Counted from the stretch's first letter, positions 1-8,665 are shown. The stretch: DNA of 64,000 nt from an uncultured Aquimarina sp. (GCA_947497175.1 CANMFM010000002.1:186001-250000), one strand, 5' to 3'. The notes: a model not told the origin generated them from the sequence alone. A program made the numbers and translations.

Positions 1-12
1 GAATGAATATTA

Positions 13-711
13 ATGTATACATTAGTTATTATCAACTTAGTAGAAATTGTGGCAGCAATTGCTGGAACAATATATATAACAAGATATCGAGAAGAAAAAC
101 AGTCTCGATATCTTATTATTTTTTTATGGTTGACTATTTTGATGGAGTTGACGCTTGGATGGTTGCCAGCGGGTGTTTACTTTTTAGAGTTATTCAGTTC
201 TCTAAAAGATACTATGTTTGAGGATAATATATGGGTTTACAATTCATACGATATTATAAGCTTCGTATTTTATTTTTTATTTTTTTCTTCTCTTAAAGAA
301 TTACAAAAGGTACGTGTAATATCTGTTTTATTAAGTGTCTCCTTTGTTATTTTTGCTGTTTTAAATTTATATTTTTCTGGAAACTTTTTTACAGAACCTT
401 CATCCCTGAACTTTTTAATAGGCTCTATTTTTATACTCTTGCATATTATATATTTCTTTTTTCAAATTTTACAGAGTGAGCAAATATTGGACTTCTATAA
501 AATAATCTTTTTTTATGTTGCAATTGGAACCTTGGTTTTTCATCTCAGTGTCTCACCAATTCTTATTTATTCTAAATACTTTAGTAATGCCAAGAGTCCA
601 GAATTTGTTCAGATTTATAAAATAATACTTAGTGCAGCAAATATTTTTCTGTATACTTGCTATACAATTGGTTTTATGGTATGCTTGAAAAAGAACAAAT
701 CCTACTCATAA
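13..711 (+). CDS. 7-TM integral membrane protein of unknown function
   Basis: I do not recognise a named family. The 232-residue protein is almost entirely hydrophobic, with about seven predicted membrane segments (near residues 3-23, 33-52, 78-93, 102-122, 132-152, 161-183 and 203-224) and a short basic cytoplasmic tail. The ATG at 13 follows an A/T-rich stretch and is the first in frame, but the upstream context is cut by the window edge. Its last 31 nt overlap the downstream histidine kinase gene in another frame, so the two are translationally linked. The kinase has only one membrane helix and no extracytoplasmic sensor domain, which makes this protein a plausible sensory partner. That role is inference. 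Confidence 0.7.
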   Translation: MYTLVIINLVEIVAAIAGTIYITRYREEKQSRYLIIFLWLTILMELTLGWLPAGVYFLELFSSLKDTMFEDNIWVYNSYDIISFVFYFLFFSSLKELQKVRVISVLLSVSFVIFAVLNLYFSGNFFTEPSSLNFLIGSIFILLHIIYFFFQILQSEQILDFYKIIFFYVAIGTLVFHLSVSPILIYSKYFSNAKSPEFVQIYKIILSAANIFLYTCYTIGFMVCLKKNKSYS

Positions 712-1463
712 TATATTTTACCGTAATTATTTTATTTTTTATAGTTTTCGGTATTATATTCTTTATTGCCTTTCAACGTAGAAAAAACAAATTACTTCTC
801 GATAAATTTAGAGCAGAGCAACGCTACGAAGACGAAATCTTTAAGTCTCGTATAGAAATACAAGAACAGGCGCTTAAAAATGTAAGTTGGGAGCTTCATG
901 ATAATATTGGTCAGTTACTATCTACAGCCGTAATGCAAATCAATATTATGAGCACCACCATTGATCAAAACAATACCGATTCTTTAAAAGATGTGCGTAA
1001 ATTGGTTGGCGATAGCCTGCAGGAAATACGTAACTTATCTAAAACATTAAACAACGAAGTGATTCATAATATTGGCTTAGAAAAGTCAATACGGGTAGAA
1101 CTGGATCGGTTCGAAAAACTTCGATTTTTAAAAACAAAGCTTTTGGTGACCGGAGAAGAGTTTCACATTGATCCTAAAGACGAAATTATTTTGTATCGTA
1201 TTATTCAGGAGTTTTTTTCAAACACGATAAAATATGCCGAAGCTTCACATCTAGAGGTAACGCTAAACTATTTCTCAGATCGTTTGGATATTAATGTGCA
1301 AGAAGATGGTGTAGGTTTTGATATGAAATCTGTTCAGGTTAATTCTGGACTATTAAATATGAAAAGCCGAGCGGCAATGGTTAAGGCAGATTATGAATAT
1401 AAATCTTCGCTGGGCAAAGGGGTTATGCTGTCGTTATCTTATCCTGCTAAGCATAAAGATTGA
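681..1463 (+). CDS. Sensor histidine kinase (HisKA_3 / NarL-partner type)
   Basis: A 260-residue kinase. One N-terminal membrane helix (residues 5-32) is followed by a coiled linker, a HisKA_3 dimerisation motif with the phospho-acceptor His73 in the HDNIGQLL context, and a C-terminal HATPase domain with N-box (NTIKYAEA), G1 (EDGVGFD) and G2 (GKGV) elements. The ATG at 681 is preferred over an in-frame TTG at 657, and places the membrane helix directly at the N terminus. The kinase overlaps the preceding 7-TM gene by 31 nt and is followed 112 nt later by a LuxR-type response regulator, its obvious partner. The signal is unknown; the 7-TM neighbour may supply the sensor part. Confidence 0.9.
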   Translation: MLEKEQILLIIYFTVIILFFIVFGIIFFIAFQRRKNKLLLDKFRAEQRYEDEIFKSRIEIQEQALKNVSWELHDNIGQLLSTAVMQINIMSTTIDQNNTDSLKDVRKLVGDSLQEIRNLSKTLNNEVIHNIGLEKSIRVELDRFEKLRFLKTKLLVTGEEFHIDPKDEIILYRIIQEFFSNTIKYAEASHLEVTLNYFSDRLDINVQEDGVGFDMKSVQVNSGLLNMKSRAAMVKADYEYKSSLGKGVMLSLSYPAKHKD

Positions 1464-1575
1464 TTTGAGTATATTTACACTCTAAAAAAACCAGAGACTC
1501 TAGTAATTGCGAGAGTATTAAAACCAATACGTCGTAATTCTATCTCTTAGTTTTTGAAAAAATACTCAAATAGAA

Positions 1576-2226
1576 ATGATGAAAAAGAAAACTATAGTAA
1601 TTGTTGATGATCATCTTTTGTTTGCACAATCTCTAGAGAGTTTGATTACAAAACTTGAAGAATATGAAGTTTTGGCAATTCTAAAAAACGGAAAAGAACT
1701 TACTCAATATTATCTGCATAAGAGAAAAAAACCTGATTTAATTCTTTTAGACGTAAAAATGCCTGTTATGGATGGGGTGCAAACGATGCAGTGGCTCAAA
1801 AAAAATAGACCAGAACAAAAAGTTTTAGCGCTTACCATGGAGGATGACGAAGAGACAATTATCAAAATGCTTAGAGCAGGAGCAAAGGGGTATTTGTTAA
1901 AAGATATTCATCCGGAAAATTTTGAGTTCGCGATGAGGATGGTTATCGAGCAGGGATTTTATTATTCGGGTAAAATCGAAAGTGCATTAAAACAGTCTGA
2001 AGGCTTTGATCCTGTTGAAGATTTTCAGGAAAAATTAACGGATAAAGAAAGAGGATTTTTAAAATTTGCCTGCTCAGAACTTACCTATAAGGATATTGCT
2101 GCAGAAATGGGATTAAGCCCTAAAACAGTAGAAAATTATAGAGAAACTGTTTTTAAAAAATTACAAGTGAAAACAAGGGTAGGTCTGGTGATTTATTGCA
2201 TTAAAAATAATTTATTCAAGATATAG
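1576..2226 (+). CDS. LuxR/NarL-family response regulator
   Basis: This 216-residue DNA-binding response regulator has an N-terminal receiver domain (acidic pair D11/D12, phospho-acceptor D59 in LILLDVKMP, and the conserved Thr and Lys of the switch in LALT and LLKD). A C-terminal LuxR-type helix-turn-helix follows (about 150-212, with LTYKDIAAEMGLSPKTVENY). It is the cognate partner of the upstream HisKA_3 kinase. Two adjacent ATG codons are possible starts (1576, 1579). The first hairpin with a U-tract downstream (2362-2395) lies beyond the first ilv leader peptide, so regulator transcripts may run into the ilv leader region. Target genes are unknown. Confidence 0.92.
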   Translation: MMKKKTIVIVDDHLLFAQSLESLITKLEEYEVLAILKNGKELTQYYLHKRKKPDLILLDVKMPVMDGVQTMQWLKKNRPEQKVLALTMEDDEETIIKMLRAGAKGYLLKDIHPENFEFAMRMVIEQGFYYSGKIESALKQSEGFDPVEDFQEKLTDKERGFLKFACSELTYKDIAAEMGLSPKTVENYRETVFKKLQVKTRVGLVIYCIKNNLFKI

Positions 2227-2230
2227 ATAG

Positions 2231-2260
2231 CTGTACTTACAATAAAAATATCTATATTTG
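2231..2260 (+). promoter_or_regulatory. Predicted ilv operon promoter
   Basis: TATATTTG at 2253-2260 matches the Bacteroidota -7 consensus TAnnTTTG. CTG at 2231-2233 sits 19 nt upstream, where TTG is expected. The initiation point implied (about 2264-2267) is almost on the ATG (2268) of the first leader peptide, suggesting a leaderless or near-leaderless transcript. This is inferred from consensus only. Confidence 0.5.
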
Positions 2261-2267
2261 AGCATAT

Positions 2268-2330
2268 ATGAAAAGAAACAACACAAATATTATAAACGTC
2301 ATTAACATTCAGGTGATTATTTCACCTTGA
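2268..2330 (+). CDS. Isoleucine-rich leader peptide 1 of the ilv operon
   Basis: A 20-codon frame, ATG 2268 to TGA 2328-2330, with six Ile (8, 9, 12, 14, 17, 18) and two Val (11, 16) among the last 13 residues. It is followed 32 nt later by an intrinsic terminator. A pause hairpin (AGGTGA 2311-2316 with TCACCT 2322-2327) lies at its end. AAGGGAT at 2332-2338, immediately after the stop, can pair with ATCCCTT at 2367-2373 in the 5' arm of the terminator. Stalling on Ile codons would leave 2332-2338 free to form the antiterminator, whereas a ribosome at the stop would mask it. This is the logic of classical ilv attenuation; it is read from the sequence and not tested. Confidence 0.75.
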   Translation: MKRNNTNIINVINIQVIISP

Positions 2331-2361
2331 TAAGGGATGATTATAATATATGTCGAAATAT

Positions 2362-2395
2362 AAAAAATCCCTTTTCCCAGAAAGGGATTTTTTTT
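2362..2395 (+). terminator. Attenuator 1 / terminator after response regulator
   Basis: A perfect 13-bp stem (2362-2374 with 381-393 of the same kilobase, i.e. 2381-2393), a 6-nt loop and eight T residues at the 3' side. Its 5' arm is also complementary over 7 nt to 2332-2338, just after leader peptide 1. It probably acts both as the end of the two-component operon and as the first ilv attenuator. Confidence 0.85.
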
Positions 2396-2412
2396 ATCCC
2401 TATATATTTAGA

Positions 2413-2478
2413 ATGGAAATCTTAAAAAACATCATTGATATCGTCTTTATTAGTATTGTGATTTTAAACTCACAATGA
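2413..2478 (+). CDS. Isoleucine-rich leader peptide 2 of the ilv operon
   Basis: A 21-codon frame, ATG 2413 to TGA 2476-2478. Eleven of 21 residues are branched-chain: Ile at 3, 7, 8, 10, 13, 15, 17; Val at 11, 16; Leu at 4, 18. ATTGTGA (2455-2461) pairs perfectly with TCACAAT (2470-2476) as a pause hairpin. TGAAGGGA (2476-2483), which begins at the stop codon, is complementary to TCCCTTCA (2510-2517) in the following terminator. The three mutually exclusive pairings are exactly those needed for ribosome-controlled attenuation. Control by charged tRNA-Ile is inferred from composition. Confidence 0.82.
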   Translation: MEILKNIIDIVFISIVILNSQ

Positions 2479-2501
2479 AGGGATATTGATGTAACTAAAC
2501 C

Positions 2502-2538
2502 AAAAAACCTCCCTTCAATTTGCAAAGGGAGGTTTTTT
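2502..2538 (+). terminator. Attenuator 2 in front of ilvD
   Basis: A perfect 14-bp stem (2502-2515 with 2525-2538) ends in six T residues; no coding gene starts for another 243 nt. The 5' arm is shared with the antiterminator pairing to 2476-2483 at the leader-peptide stop. The stretch 2539-2781 between this hairpin and ilvD is A/T-rich untranslated leader with no further strong terminator; I see only a weak CCACA/TGTGG inverted repeat near 2682-2713. Confidence 0.88.
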
Positions 2539-2781
2539 AGTTTTAAGACAGCGTCAAATAAAAAATTAACATATAGTGATTGTAAATGTTTAAAGGGTAA
2601 AGTGTTGATTTTTAGTTATTAACGTTGGTATAGTTGCAAATGGATGTTGTAAGGATATTGAATAGTATACAAAGATTTAGCCACAACAAAATAATTTTAT
2701 ACTGTGGTTTATTTAATAAGATAAGAATATGGTAATTTTTAAGTTAAAAAATTAAATAATCCTCAAAAATTAGATATTAGA

Positions 2782-4458
2782 ATGAGTATTAATAAGTACA
2801 GTAAACAAGTCACACAAGACGACACACAGCCTGCAGCACAAGCGATGTTGCATGCAATTGGTTTAACCGATGAAGACTTTAGTAAACCATTGGTCGGTAT
2901 TGCAAGCACGGGGTACGAAGGCAACCCTTGTAATATGCATCTCAATGATTTAGCCAAATTAGTGAAAATTGGAACCAAACAAGAAGATGTAGTGGGATTG
3001 ATTTTTAACACCATTGGAGTAAGTGATGGGATTTCTATGGGAACGCCAGGGATGCGTTTTTCATTGCCATCAAGAGATGTAATTGCTGATTCTATGGAAA
3101 CCGTTGTACAGGCAATGTCTTATGATGGTATGGTTACCGTTGTGGGGTGTGATAAGAATATGCCCGGAGCATTAATGGCTATGTTACGATTAAATCGACC
3201 GGCAATATTGGTATATGGAGGCACAATTGCATCCGGATGCCATGAAGGTAAAAAACTAGATGTCGTTTCGGCTTTTGAGGCTTGGGGAGAAAAAGTTGCT
3301 GGAACCATAACTCAGACCGAATATAAAAGTGTTATAGAAAAAGCGTGTCCGGGAGCAGGGGCCTGTGGAGGGATGTATACCGCAAATACGATGGCATCTG
3401 CAATAGAAGCCTTAGGGATGTCTTTGCCGTATAACTCTTCTAATCCGGCAATTAGCAAAAACAAAGAAGAAGAAAGTATTGCCGCTGGTCGTGCCATGCG
3501 ATTACTTTTAGAAAAAGATATAAAGCCTAAAGATATAGTCACTAAGAAATCCTTAGAAAATGCTATTCGATTAGTAACCGTTCTAGGGGGTTCTACCAAT
3601 GCGGTGCTACACTTTTTGGCTATAGCCCGTGCAGCAGATGTAGCGTTTACTCTTGCCGATTTTCAACGAATTAGCGATGAGACTCCTTTTCTGGCAGACT
3701 TAAAACCAAGTGGTAAATATCTAATGGAAGATGTTCATGAGGTAGGAGGAATCCCAGCGGTACTGAAATACCTTCTGAAGAAAGGATTATTACATGGAGA
3801 ATGTTTAACAGTTACCGGAAAAACCCTGGCAGAAAACTTATTAAATGTTCCAGACCTTACCGAAGGGCAGGATGTAATACAACCCCTTGAAAATCCAATT
3901 AAAACAACCGGGCATCTTAGAATTATGTTTGGAAACCTCGCAGAAGATGGATGTGTAGCAAAAATAACAGGCAAAGAAGGACTTCGCTTCGAGGGAAAGG
4001 CTAAAGTTTTTGATGGAGAATATGCAGCAAACGATGGTATTCGCGATGGTAAAGTTGAAAAAGGAGATGTTGTCGTCATTAGATACGAAGGTCCAAAAGG
4101 TGGGCCCGGCATGCCCGAAATGTTAAAGCCTACTGCAGCAATTATGGGTGCAGGGCTTGGTAAAGATGTAGCACTGATCACAGACGGAAGGTTTTCTGGC
4201 GGAACCCACGGTTTTGTCGTCGGACATATCACACCAGAGGCTCAGGAAGGTGGTTTGATAGGTTTGGTTAAAGATGGAGATCTCATCACAATTGATGCTG
4301 AAACGAACTCAATTACCGTAGCTATTGATCAAGCTGAAATAGAGAATAGAAAAGCAACCTGGCAGCAACCAGAACTAAAGTTTAAACGCGGAGTGTTGTA
4401 TAAATACGCCAGAACGGTATCATCGGCCTCAGAAGGTTGTGTAACTGATGAATTCTAA
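2782..4458 (+). CDS. ilvD: Dihydroxy-acid dehydratase
   Basis: Converts 2,3-dihydroxy-isovalerate (or -methylvalerate) to the 2-keto acid in valine and isoleucine synthesis. The 558-residue length is normal for IlvD. The three Fe-S cysteines are present: C50 (GNPCNMH), C122 (GCDKNMPG) and C194 (GACGGMYT). The ATG at 2782 gives the usual short N terminus. It is the first structural gene of ilvD-B-N-C-A and lies behind two tandem Ile-responsive attenuators, so its expression should rise when isoleucyl-tRNA charging falls. A 114-nt gap with two small hairpins separates it from ilvB. Confidence 0.97.
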   Translation: MSINKYSKQVTQDDTQPAAQAMLHAIGLTDEDFSKPLVGIASTGYEGNPCNMHLNDLAKLVKIGTKQEDVVGLIFNTIGVSDGISMGTPGMRFSLPSRDVIADSMETVVQAMSYDGMVTVVGCDKNMPGALMAMLRLNRPAILVYGGTIASGCHEGKKLDVVSAFEAWGEKVAGTITQTEYKSVIEKACPGAGACGGMYTANTMASAIEALGMSLPYNSSNPAISKNKEEESIAAGRAMRLLLEKDIKPKDIVTKKSLENAIRLVTVLGGSTNAVLHFLAIARAADVAFTLADFQRISDETPFLADLKPSGKYLMEDVHEVGGIPAVLKYLLKKGLLHGECLTVTGKTLAENLLNVPDLTEGQDVIQPLENPIKTTGHLRIMFGNLAEDGCVAKITGKEGLRFEGKAKVFDGEYAANDGIRDGKVEKGDVVVIRYEGPKGGPGMPEMLKPTAAIMGAGLGKDVALITDGRFSGGTHGFVVGHITPEAQEGGLIGLVKDGDLITIDAETNSITVAIDQAEIENRKATWQQPELKFKRGVLYKYARTVSSASEGCVTDEF

Positions 4459-4502
4459 TATAGTTCAGCACCAAAGAAGATATTAGTTTCAATTAGAAAA
4501 TC

Positions 4503-4553
4503 ATTTCCGAAAACACGGAAATCTAAATGAATTTTTTCTAGTGAACGCTAGAA
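4503..4553 (+). other. Two small hairpins in the ilvD-ilvB gap
   Basis: ATTTCCG (4503-4509) pairs with CGGAAAT (4516-4522), and TTCTAG (4536-4541) with CTAGAA (4548-4553). Neither is followed by a U-tract, so these are more likely mRNA processing or stability structures than terminators. Function unknown. Confidence 0.4.
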
Positions 4554-4572
4554 CTTAACTATAAGAAAGCGT

Positions 4573-6306
4573 ATGGAAACACAAACGCAAACCATTGAAA
4601 AGAAAATAACAGTAGAGACAAAACGTATGACTGGCGCAGAAGCAGTAATCAGATGCCTTTTGGCAGAAGGTGTGGATTTGATTTATGGATATCCCGGAGG
4701 AGCTATTATGCCTGTGTATGATGAGTTGTACAAATTTAGGGATCAGTTACATCATGTGTTAACAAGGCATGAACAAGGTGCTACTCATGCGGCACAGGGA
4801 TACGCTAGAACCAGCGGTAAAGTAGGTGTTGCTATTGCTACTTCGGGTCCGGGAGCCACTAATTTTGTAACCGGGATTGCTGATGCGCAGATTGATTCAA
4901 CACCCATGGTATGTATTACCGGGCAAGTTGGATCACATTTGTTGGGTTCTGATGCATTTCAGGAAACTGATATTATTGGGATTTCTACTCCCATCACAAA
5001 GTGGAACCATCAGGTCACAAAGGCAGAAGATATTCCTGCCGTGTTAGCAAAAGCCTTTTATATCGCAAAATCTGGTCGTCCAGGGCCGGTACTTGTTGAT
5101 ATAACAAAAGATGCTCAATTCGGGGAGCTGGATTTTGCATATGAAAAATGTAAAGGAGTACGTAGTTATAAACCAGTTCCTGATACAGATCCAAAGAGTA
5201 TCGACGCGGCTTCAAAACTAATTAATGAAGCCAAAAAACCAATGATCGTTTTTGGTCAAGGGGTTATTCTAGGGGAGGCCGAAGAAGAATTGAAAAACTT
5301 TGTCGAAAAATCAGGAATTCCATCGGCATGGACAATCTTAGGATTATCTGCATTGCCGACAGCTCATCCTCTCAATGTAGGTATGGTTGGGATGCATGGT
5401 AATTATGGGCCTAATAAATTAACCAATGAGTGTGATCTTCTATTAGCAATAGGAATGCGATTCGATGATCGTGTAACGGGTAATTTGGAAACCTATGCCA
5501 AGCAAGCCAAAATTATTCACTTTGAAATTGATCCGGCCGAGGTAGATAAAAATGTAAAAGCAGATGTAGCCGTAATGGGAAATGTTAAAAATACCCTTTC
5601 GCAGATTCTGCCGTTGGTTCAATCCAGGTCTCATAATGCCTGGTTACAAAAATTTAAAGAGTATGATGTTATAGAATACGATAAAGTTATCAAAGAAGAA
5701 TTGTACCCTTCTAAAGATGGACTGTCTATGGGTGAGGTGCTAAGAGGGATTAATGAGGAGACCAGAGGGAATGCAATTATAGTGTCTGATGTAGGACAAC
5801 ATCAGATGATTGCGTGTCGTTATGCCCAGTTTACAACCTCTAAGAGTAATGTTACTTCTGGAGGTTTGGGAACTATGGGTTTTGCTCTGCCGGCGGCGAT
5901 TGGTGCAAAAATGGGAGCTCCGCAACGCGAGGTGGTCGCAATTATCGGAGATGGTGGTTATCAAATGACTATACAAGAATTGGGGACTATTTTTCAAACC
6001 AGAGTACCGGTAAAGATTGTGGTTTTAAATAATGATTTTCTTGGAATGGTACGACAATGGCAACAGTTGTTTTTTGATAAACGCTATGCTTCTACAGAAA
6101 TGGTGAATCCGAATTTTGTGACCATCGCAAAAGGATATCATATCGAGGCTAGAAGAGTTACAGAAAGAGAACATCTACAAGATGCTATTGCAGAAATGAT
6201 TGCTAGTACAGAACCGTACTTTTTAGAGGTATGCGTAGAAAAAGAAAATAATGTATTTCCTATGATCCCTACGGGAGCATCGGTTTCTGATATAAGATTA
6301 GCATAG
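4573..6306 (+). CDS. ilvB: Acetolactate synthase, large (catalytic) subunit
   Basis: Thiamine-diphosphate enzyme that condenses pyruvate with pyruvate or 2-oxobutyrate, the first common step of branched-chain amino acid synthesis. The 577-residue protein has the three-domain TPP fold: an N-terminal PYR domain with the catalytic Glu67 (RHEQG), a central FAD/DHAP-type domain, and a C-terminal PP domain with the TPP/Mg motif from about G459 (GDGGYQMTIQEL) ending in NNDFLGM. The N terminus has about 18 extra residues before the conserved MTGAEA start. It is followed after 3 nt by the regulatory subunit gene, implying coupled expression. Confidence 0.97.
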   Translation: METQTQTIEKKITVETKRMTGAEAVIRCLLAEGVDLIYGYPGGAIMPVYDELYKFRDQLHHVLTRHEQGATHAAQGYARTSGKVGVAIATSGPGATNFVTGIADAQIDSTPMVCITGQVGSHLLGSDAFQETDIIGISTPITKWNHQVTKAEDIPAVLAKAFYIAKSGRPGPVLVDITKDAQFGELDFAYEKCKGVRSYKPVPDTDPKSIDAASKLINEAKKPMIVFGQGVILGEAEEELKNFVEKSGIPSAWTILGLSALPTAHPLNVGMVGMHGNYGPNKLTNECDLLLAIGMRFDDRVTGNLETYAKQAKIIHFEIDPAEVDKNVKADVAVMGNVKNTLSQILPLVQSRSHNAWLQKFKEYDVIEYDKVIKEELYPSKDGLSMGEVLRGINEETRGNAIIVSDVGQHQMIACRYAQFTTSKSNVTSGGLGTMGFALPAAIGAKMGAPQREVVAIIGDGGYQMTIQELGTIFQTRVPVKIVVLNNDFLGMVRQWQQLFFDKRYASTEMVNPNFVTIAKGYHIEARRVTEREHLQDAIAEMIASTEPYFLEVCVEKENNVFPMIPTGASVSDIRLA

Positions 6307-6309
6307 ATT

Positions 6310-6843
6310 ATGGAAAAAGAAAATTTTACAATATCGGTATACACCGAGAATAATATAGGATTACTAAATAGGATATCGGCAATCTTTTTAAAGCGTCACA
6401 TTAATCTGGATAGTATGACAGCATCGCAGTCAGAAATCAAAGATGTGTTTCGATTTACTATTGCGGTTAAGGTGACCGAAGAACAAGTTAAAAAAATTGT
6501 AGGTCAAATCGAGAAGCAGATCGAAGTGATTAAGGCTTTTTATCATAAAGAAGAAGATATTATTTATCAGGAAACGGCTTTATTTAAAGTAGCCTCTAAA
6601 TTGCTATTTGAAGAAAGACAGATCCAAAATGTAATTAAAAATAGTAATGCCAATATCGTTACAGTAACTCCTGAGTTTTTTGTAATTGAAAAAACAGGAA
6701 GACGAAGAGAGGTTCAGGCATTATACCACAAATTAGAACCTTATGGGTTGATGCAATTTGTGCGGTCTGGAAGGATTGCGGTTACTAAAGAGAAAATGAA
6801 TATATCCGAAATTTTAGAAAGTTTTACTGAAGAAGCCGTGTAA
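6310..6843 (+). CDS. ilvN: Acetolactate synthase, regulatory small subunit
   Basis: A 177-residue regulatory subunit. The N-terminal ACT domain (about residues 5-78, beginning FTISVYTENNIGLLNRI) would bind valine and confer feedback inhibition, and the C-terminal acetolactate-synthase small-subunit domain fills about 85-165. The length fits the long IlvN/IlvH class. The start codon is only 3 nt after the ilvB stop. A terminator-like hairpin immediately follows the stop codon, so distal expression of ilvC and ilvA may be reduced or partly separate. Confidence 0.95.
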   Translation: MEKENFTISVYTENNIGLLNRISAIFLKRHINLDSMTASQSEIKDVFRFTIAVKVTEEQVKKIVGQIEKQIEVIKAFYHKEEDIIYQETALFKVASKLLFEERQIQNVIKNSNANIVTVTPEFFVIEKTGRRREVQALYHKLEPYGLMQFVRSGRIAVTKEKMNISEILESFTEEAV

Positions 6844-6867
6844 GGGATAGCAGCGGCATCCTTTTTT
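6842..6867 (+). terminator. Weak terminator-like hairpin in the ilvN-ilvC gap
   Basis: AAGGGAT and ATCCTT flank an 8-nt loop and are followed by six T residues, directly at the ilvN stop codon. The stem is short and bulged, so it may be a partial intra-operon terminator. The rest of the 244-nt gap holds alternative short stems: TGACAC near 6972 with GTGTCA near 6991, and ATGTGT with ACACAT around 6989-7012, which compete for the same bases. No leader peptide was found here. Confidence 0.4.
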
Positions 6868-7087
6868 GCTTTTTCGTACTCTGAGTTGCCCAGCTGAGCT
6901 TGTTATGGTGCTCTTACTCTCGAAAGGTAAAAAAGTAAAAAAGATACAGCGTATAGCCCGGCCTTGAGATGACACCACGAGTTTACCGATGTGTCACCGA
7001 AAGGATACACATAAAAAAGAAACAACTGTAAATCAAAATTAAAATCAATATCCTGCAACAGGAAAAAACAACTAATTAAAAAGGAAA

Positions 7088-8563
7088 ATGGCAAATTATT
7101 TTAATACGCTATCACTAAGAGATCAATTAACACAATTAGGTAAATGTAGATTTATGAATGCCGAAGAATTTTCGGCTGGAGTAGATGTGTTAAAAGGAAA
7201 AAAAATCGTTATAATAGGATGCGGTGCACAAGGGCTTAATCAAGGTTTGAATATGCGAGATTCTGGATTAGACATTTCGTATGCGCTTAGAGAAGCAGCA
7301 ATTAATGAGAAGAGACCATCTTTTATAAATGCTACAGATAATGGATTTCAAGTAGGAACCTACGAAGCATTAATCCCTGCCGCTGATGTGGTGATTAATC
7401 TTACGCCAGATAAGCAGCATACCCAGGTAGTCACTACAGTAATGCCATTAATGAAAAAAGGGGCTACCTTATCGTATTCTCATGGTTTTAATATAGTAGA
7501 AGAAGGCATGCAGGTTAGAGAAGATCTAACCGTTATAATGGTAGCGCCAAAATGCCCTGGATCAGAAGTACGAGAAGAGTATAAACGAGGATTCGGTGTT
7601 CCTACTCTAATTGCAGTCCATCCAGAGAATGATCCACAAGGTCATGGTTTAGACCAGGCAAAAGCCTATGCAGTAGCCACAGGTGGACATAGGGCAGGGG
7701 TATTAGAATCTTCATTTGTTGCCGAGGTAAAATCAGATTTGATGGGAGAGCAAACGATTCTATGTGGTTTATTACAAACCGGATCTATCTTATGTTTTGA
7801 TAAAATGATTGAAAAAGGAATCGATGCAGGATATGCTTCTAGATTAATCCAGTATGGATGGGAAACTATTACCGAAGGTTTAAAATATGGTGGTATTACC
7901 AATATGATGGATCGTTTGTCGAATCCATCAAAAATAAAGGCATTCGAATTATCTGAAGAATTAAAAGATATTATGAGGCCTTTATTTCAGAAGCATATGG
8001 ATGACATTATTTCGGGGCATTTCTCCAAAACCATGATGGAAGATTGGGCTAATGACGATAAGAACTTGTTGTCCTGGAGAGCGGCAACCGGTGAAACTGC
8101 TTTTGAAAAAACGCCAGCCGGGGATGTTGAAATATCTGAACAGGAATTTTATGATCACGGAGTGTTAATGGTTGCCCTGGTAAGAGCCGGAGTAGAACTT
8201 GCTTTTGAAGCTATGACAGATTCTGGTATCATAGAAGAATCAGCTTATTATGAGTCGCTTCATGAAACCCCGCTTATCGCCAATACTATTGCTCGAAAAA
8301 AATTATTCGAGATGAATCGTGTAATTTCTGATACCGCAGAGTATGGATGTTATCTGTTTGATCACGCCTGTAAGCCTTTGTTAGGGGACTTTATGAAGAG
8401 TATTGATACCAATGTCATAGGAAAAGCATACGATAAAGGTATGAGTAATGGGGTGGATAATGCAAAATTAATCGATGTGAATGCAACATTAAGAAACCAC
8501 CCGATCGAAGTTGTAGGGGCCAGACTTAGAGCTTCTATGACAGCGATGAAACCAATTGTTTAA
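7088..8563 (+). CDS. ilvC: Ketol-acid reductoisomerase, class II (long form)
   Basis: NADPH-dependent isomeroreductase that converts acetolactate or acetohydroxybutyrate to the dihydroxy acid. At 491 residues it is the long, enteric-type class II enzyme with a duplicated C-terminal knotted domain, not the roughly 330-residue class I form. The Rossmann motif [10 protein letters not shown] lies at about residues 45-54, with the class II cofactor-binding segment containing SYALRE after it. Acidic metal-binding residues are carried in the duplicated helical domains. It sits between ilvN and ilvA as expected for this operon. Confidence 0.96.
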   Translation: MANYFNTLSLRDQLTQLGKCRFMNAEEFSAGVDVLKGKKIVIIGCGAQGLNQGLNMRDSGLDISYALREAAINEKRPSFINATDNGFQVGTYEALIPAADVVINLTPDKQHTQVVTTVMPLMKKGATLSYSHGFNIVEEGMQVREDLTVIMVAPKCPGSEVREEYKRGFGVPTLIAVHPENDPQGHGLDQAKAYAVATGGHRAGVLESSFVAEVKSDLMGEQTILCGLLQTGSILCFDKMIEKGIDAGYASRLIQYGWETITEGLKYGGITNMMDRLSNPSKIKAFELSEELKDIMRPLFQKHMDDIISGHFSKTMMEDWANDDKNLLSWRAATGETAFEKTPAGDVEISEQEFYDHGVLMVALVRAGVELAFEAMTDSGIIEESAYYESLHETPLIANTIARKKLFEMNRVISDTAEYGCYLFDHACKPLLGDFMKSIDTNVIGKAYDKGMSNGVDNAKLIDVNATLRNHPIEVVGARLRASMTAMKPIV

Positions 8564-8576
8564 ATAAACACCAAAT

Positions 8577-8650
8577 TTTGTTTAGCCAAGGGTCTGTTGA
8601 AGTTTTTGAGATGTGTATTGTGTACTCTTTGATGGACCCGGGCAAACAAA
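8577..8650 (+). repeat. Long imperfect inverted repeat between ilvC and ilvA
   Basis: TTTGTTT-AGCC-AA-GGGTC (8577-8594) faces GACCC-GGGC-AAACAAA (8635-8650). The transcript can form a stem of about 15 pairs closing a 40-nt loop, ending 16 nt before the ilvA ATG. There is no U-tract. It is likely an intercistronic RNA structure affecting processing or ilvA translation. Confidence 0.5.
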
Positions 8651-8665
8651 TAGAGCCAAATAATT

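Noticed and set aside
2640..2735. Third short Ile/Val-containing frame before ilvD
   Set aside because: It has 31 codons with 11 branched-chain residues, but no strong terminator or antiterminator follows and the residues are spread out, as expected in AT-rich DNA.
3735..4232. 165-codon frame antisense to ilvD
   Set aside because: It lies fully inside a well-supported ilvD gene, with Pro/Ser-rich composition typical of an antisense shadow.
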